In this document: positions 1 through 8,788 of the stretch, piece after piece | How positions within the stretch are numbered: the stretch's first letter is position 1 | Layout of the letters: every line of letters begins with the position of its first letter | Assembly (NCBI RefSeq): GCF_015645465.1 | Contig: NZ_JADOEL010000020.1 | Location: 1-64,000 of the forward strand | From: Herminiimonas contaminans | GTDB lineage: Bacteria > Pseudomonadota > Gammaproteobacteria > Burkholderiales > Burkholderiaceae_D | DNA: 64,000 nucleotides | Direction of reading: 5' to 3' | The notes under the pieces: generated by a model | Told to the model about the DNA's origin: nothing | Seen by the model: only the letters and a program-made list of their open reading frames with translations | Databases searched by the model: none | Translations under genes and position numbers: made by a program

Positions 1-330
1 TCCATTAAACGCCCACACTTATCGGCTGTTAATTTTTAAAGAACCTGTTCTGCTTCGCTATCAACTTGCGTCGTTTGCGTCGCTGCGAATCGTTTTGTTC
101 GTCAGCAGCAGAGAAGCGAGATTATGTCGCATGTTTCAGTTTTCGTCAACATCTTTTTGATTTTATTTTTAAAAGATTTTTTAACTAACTCTTCTAAAAA
201 CCACTTCAAAAAGACTCGCTTCCAAACCACCGAAACGACCTTCGAAAACCACCACTTCTACTCCCCCATCACACTCACATTTCAGCTCGCTTACTGCGCG
301 TTTCGCTGCGTGTTCTGCGACGGGAGCCGA
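1..330 (-). other. rRNA operon leader (16S rRNA presumably just left of the window)
   Basis: Read on the minus strand, this stretch looks like the untranslated leader of an rRNA operon that continues beyond position 1. A boxA-like antitermination site (GGTTCTTTA) lies at 37-45 and is followed by AACAGCCGATAAGTGTGGG, a sequence I associate with rRNA operon leaders of Burkholderiales. A strong promoter lies about 290 bases upstream, which suits a 16S leader better than the 16S-23S spacer. No protein gene is supported here; the open frame at 124-351 has no recognisable product. The rRNA gene itself is not visible, so the identity is inferred. Confidence 0.72.
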
Positions 331-360
331 ACTATAGCAAAGCTTCTTTGAACTTGGCAA
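331..360 (-). promoter_or_regulatory. rRNA operon promoter (sigma-70 type)
   Basis: On the minus strand there is a -35 box TTGCCA (355-360), an 18-base spacer and a -10 box TATAGT (331-336). A GC-rich discriminator (TCGGCTCCCG) follows, typical of stringently controlled stable-RNA promoters. The upstream 40 bases are AT-rich, like an UP element, and contain two copies of AAGCGCTTTT on the plus strand (359-368 and 395-404). Transcription would start near 324 and run left out of the window. Confidence 0.75.
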
Positions 361-435
361 GCGCTTTTGAGAAATTACTTTAAATCTTTTTTAAAAGCGC
401 TTTTTCCGGGGGATCTTCTCTATATATAGGGAAGC

Positions 436-1440
436 TTATTTTGCCTTGTGATAACTGGTGACCAGCTCTACTTCATTCTTCGATCCGAGGAAGACCGGTA
501 CACGCTGGTGCAGCTTTTCCGGCTGGATGTCGAGGATGCGTTGCTGGCCATCCGTCGCTGCACCGCCCGCCTGCTCGACGATGAAAGCCATAGGGTTGGC
601 TTCATACATCAGGCGCAGCTTGCCTGGCTTGTCCGGTTCACGCGCATCTGCCGGGTACATAAAGATACCGCCACGGTTCAGGATGCGATGTACATCTGCC
701 ACCATGGAAGCAATCCAGCGCATATTGAAGTCTTTGGCACGCGGACCGGTGCTGCCAGCCAGCATTTCATCAACGTAGCGCTTGACCGGCGGGTGCCAGT
801 GACGTGCATTCGATGCATTAATAGCAAATTCCTTGGTATCCGCCGGAATTTGCATATTGCGCTGGGTCATGACCCACGAGCCCATTTCGCGATCCAGCGT
901 AAAACATTGCACGCCATTACCGGTAGTCAGCACCAATACTGTTTGCGGACCATAAACCGCATAGCCAGCCACAACTTGCTTGCTGCCAGGTTGCAAGAAA
1001 TCCGCTTCGCTCGGCGATTCCATACCGTCCGCTGCTTTCAGCACCGAGAAAATGGTACCGATCGATACATTGACGTCGATATTGCTGGAACCATCGAGTG
1101 GATCGAACAACAACAGGTATTCACCCATCGGGTAGCGATTAGGGATCGGGTGGATGGTTTCCATCTCTTCCGATGCCATAGCCGCCAGGTGACCACCCCA
1201 CTCATTCGCTTCCAGCAGGATGTCGTTGGAGATGATGTCCAGTTTCTTTTGCACTTCGCCCTGGACGTTTTCGCTTTGCGCGGTACCCAGCACTTCGCCG
1301 AGGGCGCCTTTGCCGACCGCATGGCTGATCGTTTTACAGGCGCGGGCAACGACCTCGAGCAGCAAACGCAATTCTGCCGGGATGTTGTTGTGCAGACGCT
1401 GCTCTTCAATCAGGTATTGCGTGAGACTGATACGTTTCAT
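436..1440 (-). CDS. fbp: Fructose-1,6-bisphosphatase class 1
   Basis: The enzyme hydrolyses fructose-1,6-bisphosphate to fructose-6-phosphate in gluconeogenesis, in the cytoplasm. The 334-residue protein has the usual length of class I FBPases. It shows the metal-binding DPLDGSSN motif at residues 113-120 and the preceding acidic pair E91-E92. The start is an ATG preceded by AAGGA at good spacing. The gene stands alone, reads toward the outgoing rRNA promoter and lies downstream of pepN in the same direction with a 90-bp gap. No strong terminator is visible after it; an AT-rich AAAAGCGCTTTT dyad lies at about 393-404. Confidence 0.97.
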   Translation of the reverse strand: MKRISLTQYLIEEQRLHNNIPAELRLLLEVVARACKTISHAVGKGALGEVLGTAQSENVQGEVQKKLDIISNDILLEANEWGGHLAAMASEEMETIHPIPNRYPMGEYLLLFDPLDGSSNIDVNVSIGTIFSVLKAADGMESPSEADFLQPGSKQVVAGYAVYGPQTVLVLTTGNGVQCFTLDREMGSWVMTQRNMQIPADTKEFAINASNARHWHPPVKRYVDEMLAGSTGPRAKDFNMRWIASMVADVHRILNRGGIFMYPADAREPDKPGKLRLMYEANPMAFIVEQAGGAATDGQQRILDIQPEKLHQRVPVFLGSKNEVELVTSYHKAK

Positions 1441-1531
1441 GTGGTCCTTTTAATCTTTGGTTAGTTCTGTAATCGCCGGTTTTGTCGCCCAAACCCGGCA
1501 TAGCTGTATCTATATAGGTATCTATTATCGG

Positions 1532-4186
1532 TCAGTTGGCGGCCAAAGACTTGGTTACCACTTCGCGCGTGTCTTTCGACAGCTTGGCCGTATCCGCAAC
1601 CTGCTGCAGGGCAGTGCGCATTTTTGCCTGCAAGGCAGGCGCATATTTACGCCAACGATCAAGGCTGCGGGCCAGGCGTGCCGCCACTTGCGGGTTGATG
1701 GCATCGAGTGCGATCACTTGTTCCGCCCAGAATGCGTAACCACTGCCGTCCGCCGCATGGAAGCGCGAAGGATTGCCATTGCAGAAGCTGAATATCAAAC
1801 TGCGCGCCCGATTCGGGTTCTTGATCGAGAAGGCAGGATGCTTCATCAACGTACGTACCGCCGCTACATCGGTGGTGCGCGCCATGGCTTGCAGGCTGAA
1901 CCATTTATCGATGACTAATGGTTCCAGCTCGAAATCACTGTAAAACTTGGCCAAGGCAGCCGCCTTGCCCGGTGCCTGGCTATTTGCCAGTGCCGCCAAG
2001 GATGCCATTCTATCCGTCATATTGTTCGCTGCATCGTATTGCGCTTGTGCCAGAGTATGCGCATCTGCATCGTCGAGCTCCGCCAGATAAGAGAGCGCCA
2101 GGTTTTTCAGCGCGCGCTTGCCGGACGAAGCAGCATCCGGGCTATACGCACCGTCGGTCTGGTTTGCCTTATATATAGCGCTGAAATCCTTGCGCAGGTC
2201 TTGCGCCAACGACAGACGCAGGAAACGACGCGCAGTGTGGATGGCTTGCGGATCGATTACTTCCATTTGTTCGGCAATGACTGTTTCTGCCGGCAGGGTC
2301 AACACGGTTTCGCGGAAAGCCGGGTCCAGGGACTGGTCATTCAGGCTGGCACGCAGGCTGTCGCTCAGTGCCACATCAACGCTCAGGGTGCTGCCAGCTT
2401 GTTGTGCCGTCTCTGTCAACGCCAGCAAACGACGTGTCGCCAGACGCTGGCCCGCTTCCCAACGATTGAAGGCATCACTGTCATGCGCCATCAGGAAAGC
2501 CAGGTCTTCATCACTGTAGTCATACTCCAGCACCACAGGTGCAGAGAAGTTGCGCAGCAGGGATGGCACCGGTTTTTCGGCGACATTGGTGAAACGGAAA
2601 GTTTGTTGGGTCGCAGTCAGTTCCAGCACCAGTGTTTCAGGCTGGCCACTATGACCATTCAAGGACAAAGGCATATCTTTGCCCTGACCATCCAGCAAAC
2701 CGACGGCTACCGGAATATGGAATGGCAGCTTCTTGGCCTGGCCCGGGGTCGGCGGGCAGGATTGCGCCAGCGTGATGTCGTAAGTTTTTTGCGCGGCATC
2801 GTAAGACGTCGTCACTTTCACGCGCGGCGTACCAGCCTGGCTATACCAGCGCTCGAATTGGGTCAGGTCGCGGCCGTTCGCATCCATCATCGCGGCACGG
2901 AAGTCGTCGCACTCCACCGCACGGCCATCATGACGCTCAAAATAGAGATCCATGCCTTTGCGGAAACCATCACGGCCCAGCAAGGTTTGATACATGCGCA
3001 CGACTTCTGCGCCCTTCTCATAAATGGTAACGGTGTAGAAGTTGCTGATTTCAACGAAAGAATCCGGACGCACAGGATGCGCCATCGGGCCTGCATCTTC
3101 CGGGAACTGCGCCTGGCGCAGCACGCGCACGTCATCGATACGTTTGACCGCACGACCGCTGTCGGTGCCTATCATGTCAGCGGAAAATTCCTGATCGCGG
3201 AATACGGTCAAGCCTTCTTTCAGTGATAACTGGAACCAGTCGCGGCAGGTGACGCGGTTACCGGTCCAGTTATGGAAGTATTCATGACCGACCACCGCTT
3301 CAATATTGGCGTAATCAGTATCGGTAGCGATGCGCGGATTGGCCAGTACAAACTTGGTATTGAAGATATTCAAACCCTTGTTTTCCATCGCGCCCATATT
3401 GAAGTCGCCTACCGCGACGATCATGAAGCGATCCAGATCCAGTTCCAGCCCATAACGCTCTTCATCCCAGTGGATGCTGTTGACCAGCGAATCCATCGCA
3501 TGCTGCGTTTTGTCCAGATTGCCTTCTTCCACCCAGACCTGCAGCAATGCTTTGCGACCGGATTTGAGTCTTTCGGTCCGTTCCTGGCACACCAGTTGAC
3601 CGGCTACCAGTGCAAAAAGGTAGGACGGTTTCTTGAATGGGTCTTCCCACAAGGCATAGTGACGGCCGTCACCAAGGTCGCCTTGCTCGATCAGATTGCC
3701 GTTCGACAGCAAGACCGGATATTTCTTTTTATCGCCGCGCAGCATGACGGTGTATTGCGCCATGACGTCCGGACGATCCGGGAAATAGGTGATTTTGCGG
3801 AAACCTTCGGCTTCGCACTGCGTGAAGAAGTTACCGTTGGAGACGTACAAACCCATCAGCGAGGTGTTTTTATCCGGGCGGATCAGGGTTTCGATTTCCA
3901 GCGTGATGTCTTCCGCCTTGGTCGGGATGCGCAAGATGCCATCAGCCAGTTTGTAATCGCGCTTGCTCAGGTTTGTACCATTCAAGCGGATTTGCACCAA
4001 TTCCAGCTCTTCGCCATGCAATACCACTGCCTGCTCCGAACTCGCCGGATTGCGTGCCAGTGTCATGCGGGTCGCGACGCGGGTAGCCGACGGATCGAGG
4101 TCAAAGCCCATCTCGACGGTACGAACCCAGTAGCTCGGTGGTGTGTAGTCTTTACGATAAATCGTCGGAGTAGTGTCGGTGCGCAT
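1532..4186 (-). CDS. pepN: Aminopeptidase N (M1 family zinc metallopeptidase)
   Basis: This cytoplasmic exopeptidase removes N-terminal residues from peptides. The 884-residue product shows the exopeptidase signature GAMEN and, about 40 residues later near residue 297, the zinc motif HEYFH, with the third ligand in the following KEGLTVF segment (HExxH-x18-E). Long C-terminal helical domains follow, as in E. coli PepN. The chosen start is the ATG giving MRTDTTPTIY, which matches how PepN proteins begin; an in-frame TTG 24 bases upstream would only add an unlikely leader. It is divergent from the lipoprotein gene at 4423, with about 236 bp of shared upstream DNA. Confidence 0.96.
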   Translation of the reverse strand: MRTDTTPTIYRKDYTPPSYWVRTVEMGFDLDPSATRVATRMTLARNPASSEQAVVLHGEELELVQIRLNGTNLSKRDYKLADGILRIPTKAEDITLEIETLIRPDKNTSLMGLYVSNGNFFTQCEAEGFRKITYFPDRPDVMAQYTVMLRGDKKKYPVLLSNGNLIEQGDLGDGRHYALWEDPFKKPSYLFALVAGQLVCQERTERLKSGRKALLQVWVEEGNLDKTQHAMDSLVNSIHWDEERYGLELDLDRFMIVAVGDFNMGAMENKGLNIFNTKFVLANPRIATDTDYANIEAVVGHEYFHNWTGNRVTCRDWFQLSLKEGLTVFRDQEFSADMIGTDSGRAVKRIDDVRVLRQAQFPEDAGPMAHPVRPDSFVEISNFYTVTIYEKGAEVVRMYQTLLGRDGFRKGMDLYFERHDGRAVECDDFRAAMMDANGRDLTQFERWYSQAGTPRVKVTTSYDAAQKTYDITLAQSCPPTPGQAKKLPFHIPVAVGLLDGQGKDMPLSLNGHSGQPETLVLELTATQQTFRFTNVAEKPVPSLLRNFSAPVVLEYDYSDEDLAFLMAHDSDAFNRWEAGQRLATRRLLALTETAQQAGSTLSVDVALSDSLRASLNDQSLDPAFRETVLTLPAETVIAEQMEVIDPQAIHTARRFLRLSLAQDLRKDFSAIYKANQTDGAYSPDAASSGKRALKNLALSYLAELDDADAHTLAQAQYDAANNMTDRMASLAALANSQAPGKAAALAKFYSDFELEPLVIDKWFSLQAMARTTDVAAVRTLMKHPAFSIKNPNRARSLIFSFCNGNPSRFHAADGSGYAFWAEQVIALDAINPQVAARLARSLDRWRKYAPALQAKMRTALQQVADTAKLSKDTREVVTKSLAAN

Positions 4187-4305
4187 AGGAGTCTGTGTAG
4201 GTGGGTGCAAAGCAAAGAATCATTTTACCAATCATGGGATTGAAAATGGAATCTGCTTGTCTGAGCAGAACAGGGGAAAAAAGTGCAGTTGTACGCGGAT
4301 TGCAA

Positions 4306-4325
4306 ATATGGATAACAATCCATAT
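4306..4325. promoter_or_regulatory. Perfect inverted repeat in the pepN / lipoprotein divergent region
   Basis: ATATGGAT-AACA-ATCCATAT is a perfect 8-bp dyad with a 4-base spacer, lying between the divergently transcribed pepN and DUF4136 lipoprotein genes. Its place and symmetry suggest a protein-binding site. No regulator can be named. Confidence 0.4.
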
Positions 4326-4353
4326 CTGTATTGCGTATAAGCAGTATTGCCCA

Positions 4354-4400
4354 GTTACAAAATGTAACGGCTGATTTACCCAGTACCGCTATGCTATACG
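4354..4400 (+). promoter_or_regulatory. Dyad plus extended -10 promoter of the DUF4136 lipoprotein gene
   Basis: GTTACA-AAA-TGTAAC (4354-4368) is a perfect 6-bp dyad. It lies just upstream of an extended -10 element, TGC-TATACG (4392-4400), and of a good Shine-Dalgarno AAGGAG at 4410-4415. There is no good -35 box, so an activator bound at the dyad would be a natural arrangement; this is inference. Confidence 0.45.
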
Positions 4401-4422
4401 TATCTGCTTAAGGAGACGAAAA

Positions 4423-5040
4423 ATGAAACGCTGGTTATTGTTGGGCATCGCATTGTCGAGCCTGCTATTGAGTGGCTGTGCATCAGTCATCAGGACGGAT
4501 GTGCTTGCTTTCCACGAATGGCCAGCAGACTTGCAGAATAAATCCTATGTCTTCGAGCGAAAAGCTGGTCAGGACAACAACCTGGAAGAGAAGAGTTACG
4601 AAAACCTGGTCCGCACTGAGCTGACCCGCCTCGGCTTTACCGAAGCGACAACGCCTGCAGCAGCCAATCTCAAGGTTGCGCTGAACTACAGCATAGACAG
4701 CCGCGACGTCCGCACCGTACAACCTTACGTGGTTGATCCTTACTGGTACGGTCCTTACTACGGTCCTGGCTGGCGCTATGGCCGCTACTACGATCCGTTC
4801 TGGTATCCAGGCCCTGTCACCCAGTATCGTGAAGTGCAGTACCAACTGTTCCAACGTCAGTTGAATATACTGATTACGAACATCAAGAGCGGCAAGAAAC
4901 TCTATGATGTAACCGTACATAGCAGCGGCGGCAATGGTTCACTCGCGTTTGCAATGCCTTATATGGTGCGCAGTGCCTTCAGCGACTTCCCGGGCAAGAA
5001 TGGCGTTCCTCGACGCATAGACCTGGAAATCAAGGAATAA
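4423..5040 (+). CDS. DUF4136-like outer-membrane lipoprotein
   Basis: This is a predicted lipoprotein of 205 residues. It has a signal peptide with a clear lipobox, LLSGC, and the lipidated cysteine would be C19. The mature part resembles the DUF4136 family of small envelope lipoproteins of unknown function. A strikingly Tyr/Gly/Pro-rich stretch runs from about residue 103 to 128 (YGPYYGPGWRYGRYYDPFWY). The start is well supported by AAGGAG eight bases upstream. It is monocistronic, with its own promoter and a strong terminator after it. The function is not known; the family assignment is from sequence memory. Confidence 0.8.
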   Translation: MKRWLLLGIALSSLLLSGCASVIRTDVLAFHEWPADLQNKSYVFERKAGQDNNLEEKSYENLVRTELTRLGFTEATTPAAANLKVALNYSIDSRDVRTVQPYVVDPYWYGPYYGPGWRYGRYYDPFWYPGPVTQYREVQYQLFQRQLNILITNIKSGKKLYDVTVHSSGGNGSLAFAMPYMVRSAFSDFPGKNGVPRRIDLEIKE

Positions 5041-5055
5041 ACGCAACTCCTTATG

Positions 5056-5087
5056 AAAATGGCGACTTAAATAAGTCGCCATTTTTT
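5056..5087. terminator. Terminator between convergent genes
   Basis: A 13-bp stem (AAATGGCGACTTA / TAAGTCGCCATTT) is followed by a T-run on the plus strand and preceded by an A-run. It should stop the lipoprotein transcript and probably also transcription arriving on the minus strand. Confidence 0.85.
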
Positions 5088-5121
5088 ATGGGTGCAAAAT
5101 TATTTGTGCAAATACAGGGAC

Positions 5122-5280
5122 TTAGGACGTGTAATACGCCAACGAACCGAAGGTCAGGCCCACTACTATCAGCACGCCACACGCCAGCACTATCAGCAAA
5201 CGACCGAATTTGGGATTGCCATCGGCACCGGTCGCCTGTTCTTCCGGATGCTGCATCGGATTTTTGTCTGATTCTTGCAT
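5122..5280 (-). CDS. Small single-span membrane protein (52 aa)
   Basis: The 52-residue product has a short hydrophilic N-terminus followed by one hydrophobic segment at about residues 28-49 (LLIVLACGVLIVVGLTFGSL), so it is probably a single-span inner-membrane protein with a cytoplasmic N-terminus. The start is the ATG with AAGGA seven bases upstream; a longer open frame exists but overlaps the preceding gene. It begins 10 bp after the stop of the quinone oxidoreductase gene and so probably shares its transcript. No family is recognised. Confidence 0.6.
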   Translation of the reverse strand: MQESDKNPMQHPEEQATGADGNPKFGRLLIVLACGVLIVVGLTFGSLAYYTS

Positions 5281-5290
5281 TACACCATCC

Positions 5291-6265
5291 TTAAGGAAGC
5301 AAAATGGTGGAGCCCGTCGTTTTACGGGATTCCAGATCGCGATGCGCTTGCGCCACATCTTTCAGCGCATAACGCTGGTTGATGTCTATCTTGATCTTGC
5401 CGCTTTCCACCATGCCAAACAATTCAGCCGCCATCATTTCCAGGTCATCGCGCTTGGCAATATAGTTAAACAGCGATGGCCGCGTTACGAATAGTGAACC
5501 ACGCGACGCCAGTTCATTCAGGCTGAACGGCGGCACCGGGCCGGAAGCACCGCCAAAGCTGACCATCATGCCCAGCGGTGACAGGCAATCGAGGGAGCCG
5601 GTGAATGTATCCTTGCCGATCGAATCATAAACCACAGGCACACCTTTGCCTTCCGTGATTTCCTTGACGCGCTCGACGAAGTTTTCCTTGTTGTAGTTAA
5701 TCGTATGTACGCAGCCGTGTGCTTTCGCCAGCGCCGCTTTTTCATCCGAGCCTACCGTACCTATCATGGTCACACCCAATGCACGCGCCCATTGGCACGC
5801 GATCAGGCCGACACCACCCGCCGCGGCGTGGAACAAAATAGTTTCCCCGCCCTGCAAGCGGAAGGTGCGACGGAACAAATACTGCACTGTCAAACCCTGC
5901 AACATCATCGCTGCTGCAGTTTCAAAGCTGATCGCGCCTGGCAGCTTGACCAAGACATCTGCCGGTAGCACGCGCGCTTCCGCATAGGCACCCGGTGGAC
6001 GTCCGGCATAAGCTACCCGGTCGCCCGGCTTGATATGCGTCACGCCCTCGCCCACTGCTTCCACTACACCCGCACCTTCCATGCCCAATCCGGCTGGCAG
6101 TTGCTGCGGGTAAGTACCCATGCGGAAATACACATCGATGTAATTCAAGCCGCAGGCATGCTGGCGTATCAGGGCTTCGCCGCGCCCCGGTGCGGGCAGA
6201 TCAACTTCGACGTACTCCATTACTTCGGGACCACCGACAGCAGAAATTCTGATCGCTTTTGTCAT
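5291..6265 (-). CDS. Quinone oxidoreductase, zeta-crystallin type (NADPH)
   Basis: This cytoplasmic medium-chain dehydrogenase/reductase of 324 residues probably reduces quinones with NADPH. It has the GroES-like N-terminal domain with the LNYIDVYFR motif typical of the QOR/zeta-crystallin group, and a Rossmann domain containing HAAAGGVGLIACQWA for the nucleotide. Zinc-binding cysteines of alcohol dehydrogenases are absent, as expected for this group. The ATG giving MTKAIRISA is preferred over a TTG two codons upstream. The gene lies 34 bp downstream of an SDR gene in a minus-strand operon. Confidence 0.9.
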   Translation of the reverse strand: MTKAIRISAVGGPEVMEYVEVDLPAPGRGEALIRQHACGLNYIDVYFRMGTYPQQLPAGLGMEGAGVVEAVGEGVTHIKPGDRVAYAGRPPGAYAEARVLPADVLVKLPGAISFETAAAMMLQGLTVQYLFRRTFRLQGGETILFHAAAGGVGLIACQWARALGVTMIGTVGSDEKAALAKAHGCVHTINYNKENFVERVKEITEGKGVPVVYDSIGKDTFTGSLDCLSPLGMMVSFGGASGPVPPFSLNELASRGSLFVTRPSLFNYIAKRDDLEMMAAELFGMVESGKIKIDINQRYALKDVAQAHRDLESRKTTGSTILLP

Positions 6266-6299
6266 GCGCAACTCTCTTTAATATGGAAGTGGAGATGAA

Positions 6300-7079
6300 T
6301 CAAAACGTGCCGGGATAGCCGCCACCGTCGAGCAGGATGTTTTGACCGTTAATATAACCTGCATGCTGGCTGCATAGAAATGCGCAGGTCGCGCCAAACT
6401 CTTGTCGCGTACCAAAGCGTTTGGCCGGATTCGCCGCGCGTCGTGCCGCGCTGACTTCGTCTACCGTGCGTCCGCTGGATTCAGCCGCCGCCGAGAATAT
6501 TGCCGCCAGCCGGTCGGTTTCAAACGGGCCGGGCAAGAGATTATTGATCGTCACATTACGCGCCACCGTCTTGCGCGCCAGGCCAGCGACAAAACCAGTG
6601 AGACCGGAACGTGCGCCATTCGACAAACCCAGGCTGTCTATCGGCGCCTTGACAGCACTCGAGGTGATATTGATGATGCGACCAAAGCCACGCGCCATCA
6701 TGCCATCCACCGTTGCCTTGATCAGTTCGATGGGCGTCAACATATTCGCATCCAATGCAGCAATCCAGTCATCCCGGCTCCAGTCGCGAAAATCGCCAGT
6801 CGGCGGGCCCGCGGCATTCGTGACCAGGATATCCGGCTGCGGACAGACTGACAGCGCCTGCGCACGTCCTTCCTCAGTCGTAATGTCGCACGCCACGATG
6901 GTAATCATGCTGTCCGATACGGCGCGAATTTCACTGGCACTGGCTTGCAGGACCTCCAGGTTGCGTGCCACCAACGTGACATTCACACCTTCCGCCGCCA
7001 GCGCTTCGGCGCATCCGCGTCCGAGGCCGCGACTCGCGCCGCAGACCAATGCCGATTTTCCTCGTATGCCTAAATCCAT
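6300..7079 (-). CDS. SDR family oxidoreductase
   Basis: This is a short-chain dehydrogenase/reductase of 259 residues. The N-terminal nucleotide-binding motif is GASRGLGRG. An NAAG motif lies near residue 90 and the C-terminal half ends with the LLDGGGYPGTF segment common in 3-oxoacyl-ACP reductase-like enzymes. The usual catalytic Tyr-x-x-x-Lys is not obvious: at the expected place the sequence reads LGLSNGARSGLTGFVAG, with Asn-Gly instead of Tyr. This places it in the atypical SDR subgroup seen for some FabG-like proteins. The substrate is unknown. It starts 9 bp after the EamA transporter gene, indicating translational coupling. Confidence 0.85.
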   Translation of the reverse strand: MDLGIRGKSALVCGASRGLGRGCAEALAAEGVNVTLVARNLEVLQASASEIRAVSDSMITIVACDITTEEGRAQALSVCPQPDILVTNAAGPPTGDFRDWSRDDWIAALDANMLTPIELIKATVDGMMARGFGRIINITSSAVKAPIDSLGLSNGARSGLTGFVAGLARKTVARNVTINNLLPGPFETDRLAAIFSAAAESSGRTVDEVSAARRAANPAKRFGTRQEFGATCAFLCSQHAGYINGQNILLDGGGYPGTF

Positions 7080-7088
7080 CTAGCCGTC

Positions 7089-7994
7089 CTACACACGTTT
7101 TTTAGATAAGAGATAAATACCGCACAATACCAGCGCGGTGCCCGCCAACTGTATGCCGGTGATAGGTTCGTCGAGTATCAGCGCAGCCAGGAAAAGAATG
7201 GACACCGGACCTATCATGCCCGCTTGCGAAGCCGTCGCAGCACCGATGCGATCAACCGCAATCATGGTCAGGAACACCGGCATCACTGTACAGAAGAATC
7301 CATTAATCATGGATAAACCATACACCGCCATCGGCTGTATCAGCGTAGAAGCCGGTCGCAGCACAAAGAATTGCACGATGCAGGCAACACTGGAAACACA
7401 CATCGCGTATGCCACCAGGCGCAAGGCACCGACCCGTTTCACCAGCTCACCGGAACCGAGCAAATAAATCGCGTAGGAAATAGCGCTACCCAATACCAGC
7501 AAGCTGCCGAGTGCGACATTGGAACCACCGATGCGCGCATCATGCACAAACACCAGCACCGTACCGAGATAAGAAATACCGAGCGCAGCCCATTCCAGCA
7601 TGGTGATTTTCCGCTTCATGACAAAGATGGAAATCAGCAACACGAAGGAAGGCGTCAGGAACAAGATCAGGCGTTCCAGCCCGACTGAAATATATTGCAG
7701 GCCGAGGAAATCAAGAAAACTGGAGAGGTAGTAGCCGAGCAAACCCAGGATGACGATTTGCCCTTTTTCCGCGCGGGTCAGCGGAACTGCGGTACGTGCC
7801 TTCCATGCGCCGATGGCGATGAAAAAAGGCAGCGAAAACATCATGCGAAAAGCAATCAGCGTGACAGCATCCACCCCGTAGCGATAGATGAGTTTGGCCA
7901 CGATTGCTTTGGTAGAAAACAAAATCGCGCCCAGCAGCGCGATCGTCAGACCTATAAGGAATTGTTTGCGTTCGGAGGAAGTGGAATCGGCCAT
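7089..7994 (-). CDS. EamA/DMT superfamily transporter
   Basis: The 301-residue membrane protein has about ten hydrophobic segments arranged as two EamA repeats, as in drug/metabolite transporters of the RhaT/YdcZ-like group. The substrate cannot be told from the sequence. It lies between ribA and the SDR/quinone reductase genes on the same strand, and is most likely transcribed with the latter since only 9 bp separate it from the SDR gene. The ATG start is the first Met of the hydrophilic N-terminus. Confidence 0.88.
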   Translation of the reverse strand: MADSTSSERKQFLIGLTIALLGAILFSTKAIVAKLIYRYGVDAVTLIAFRMMFSLPFFIAIGAWKARTAVPLTRAEKGQIVILGLLGYYLSSFLDFLGLQYISVGLERLILFLTPSFVLLISIFVMKRKITMLEWAALGISYLGTVLVFVHDARIGGSNVALGSLLVLGSAISYAIYLLGSGELVKRVGALRLVAYAMCVSSVACIVQFFVLRPASTLIQPMAVYGLSMINGFFCTVMPVFLTMIAVDRIGAATASQAGMIGPVSILFLAALILDEPITGIQLAGTALVLCGIYLLSKKRV

Positions 7995-8065
7995 CCCGTC
8001 ATTTTAAAGGTTAAGCGATTTTCACGTCGCCACCCGCCCAAATGACCTTTTCCACCCTGCCCGAC

Positions 8066-8704
8066 TTAGAACAGGTGGCCGAGTTTGGCCGCCTTGGTAG
8101 TCAGGTAACGCTCGTTAAACGGATTGCGTGTGATCACCAGCGGTACGCGCTCCACCACTTTGACGCCGAGTTGCTCCATCGCCTTGATTTTGCGCGGATT
8201 GTTCGTCATCAGACGCAGTGTCGAAATTTTCAAGTGGCGCAGCATAGGCTGGCACAGCTTGTAATTGCGTTGATCCGGTTTGAAGCCCAGCGCTTCGTTG
8301 GCCTCAACGGTATCGGCACCAGCATCCTGCAATTGATAGGCACGGATTTTATTGACGAGGCCAATGCCGCGTCCTTCCTGTCGCAAATAAAACAAGGCGC
8401 CCCTCCCCTCTTCGGCGATACGCTTCAACGCGGCTTCCAGTTGCGGGCCGCAATCACAACGCAGGCTGAACAAGCCGTCACCGGTCAGGCATTCGGAATG
8501 GATGCGTGACAATACCGGCTCGCCGTCAGTGACATCGCCCAGGGTAATGGCGACGTGCTCCTTGCCGGTACCAGGTTCGACGAAAGCATGCAGGCGAAAG
8601 GTTGCCCACGGCGTCGGCAGTTCGCACGACGCAGCGTAATCGAGTTCAACTTCAGAGGAGACTGCCGCTTCCACTGCGGCATTCGGGGTAAGACTTGTAT
8701 TCAT
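8066..8704 (-). CDS. ribA: GTP cyclohydrolase II
   Basis: RibA opens GTP to 2,5-diamino-6-ribosylamino-4-pyrimidinone phosphate, the first step of riboflavin synthesis. The 212-residue protein shows the zinc site [14 protein letters not shown] (C-x10-C-x-C) and the conserved EGRGIGL segment. It is a stand-alone RibA, not fused to RibB. The ATG for MNTSLTPN is chosen over an upstream TTG; the N-terminal 25 residues are less conserved. It is downstream of azoR, an FMN-dependent enzyme, with a strong hairpin in the gap. Confidence 0.95.
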   Translation of the reverse strand: MNTSLTPNAAVEAAVSSEVELDYAASCELPTPWATFRLHAFVEPGTGKEHVAITLGDVTDGEPVLSRIHSECLTGDGLFSLRCDCGPQLEAALKRIAEEGRGALFYLRQEGRGIGLVNKIRAYQLQDAGADTVEANEALGFKPDQRNYKLCQPMLRHLKISTLRLMTNNPRKIKAMEQLGVKVVERVPLVITRNPFNERYLTTKAAKLGHLF

Positions 8705-8730
8705 GAGTAAACGCTTCAATCAACCAGCAA

Positions 8731-8765
8731 ATGCGGTAAATACCGACCATCGGCATTTACCGCAT
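8731..8765. terminator. Strong hairpin between azoR and ribA
   Basis: ATGCGGTAAATACCGA (8731-8746) pairs with 8750-8765 over 16 positions with one mismatch and a CCA loop. It lies after azoR and before ribA on the minus strand. Only a short T-stretch follows it, so it may be a weak terminator, a processing site or part of the ribA leader. It does not resemble the large FMN riboswitch. Confidence 0.55.
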
Positions 8766-8788
8766 TGTTGCTCAGAAGACGAAGGATA

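Noticed and set aside
124-351. 75-residue plus-strand open frame at the left edge
   Set aside because: It lies within the rRNA leader on the other strand, has low-complexity AT-driven composition and no ribosome site.
448-1464. 338-residue open frame antisense to fbp
   Set aside because: It mirrors fbp codon bias; fbp has full motif support and this frame has none.
8731-8765. FMN riboswitch before ribA
   Set aside because: The element is a single hairpin of 35 bases, far too small for the six-helix FMN riboswitch.
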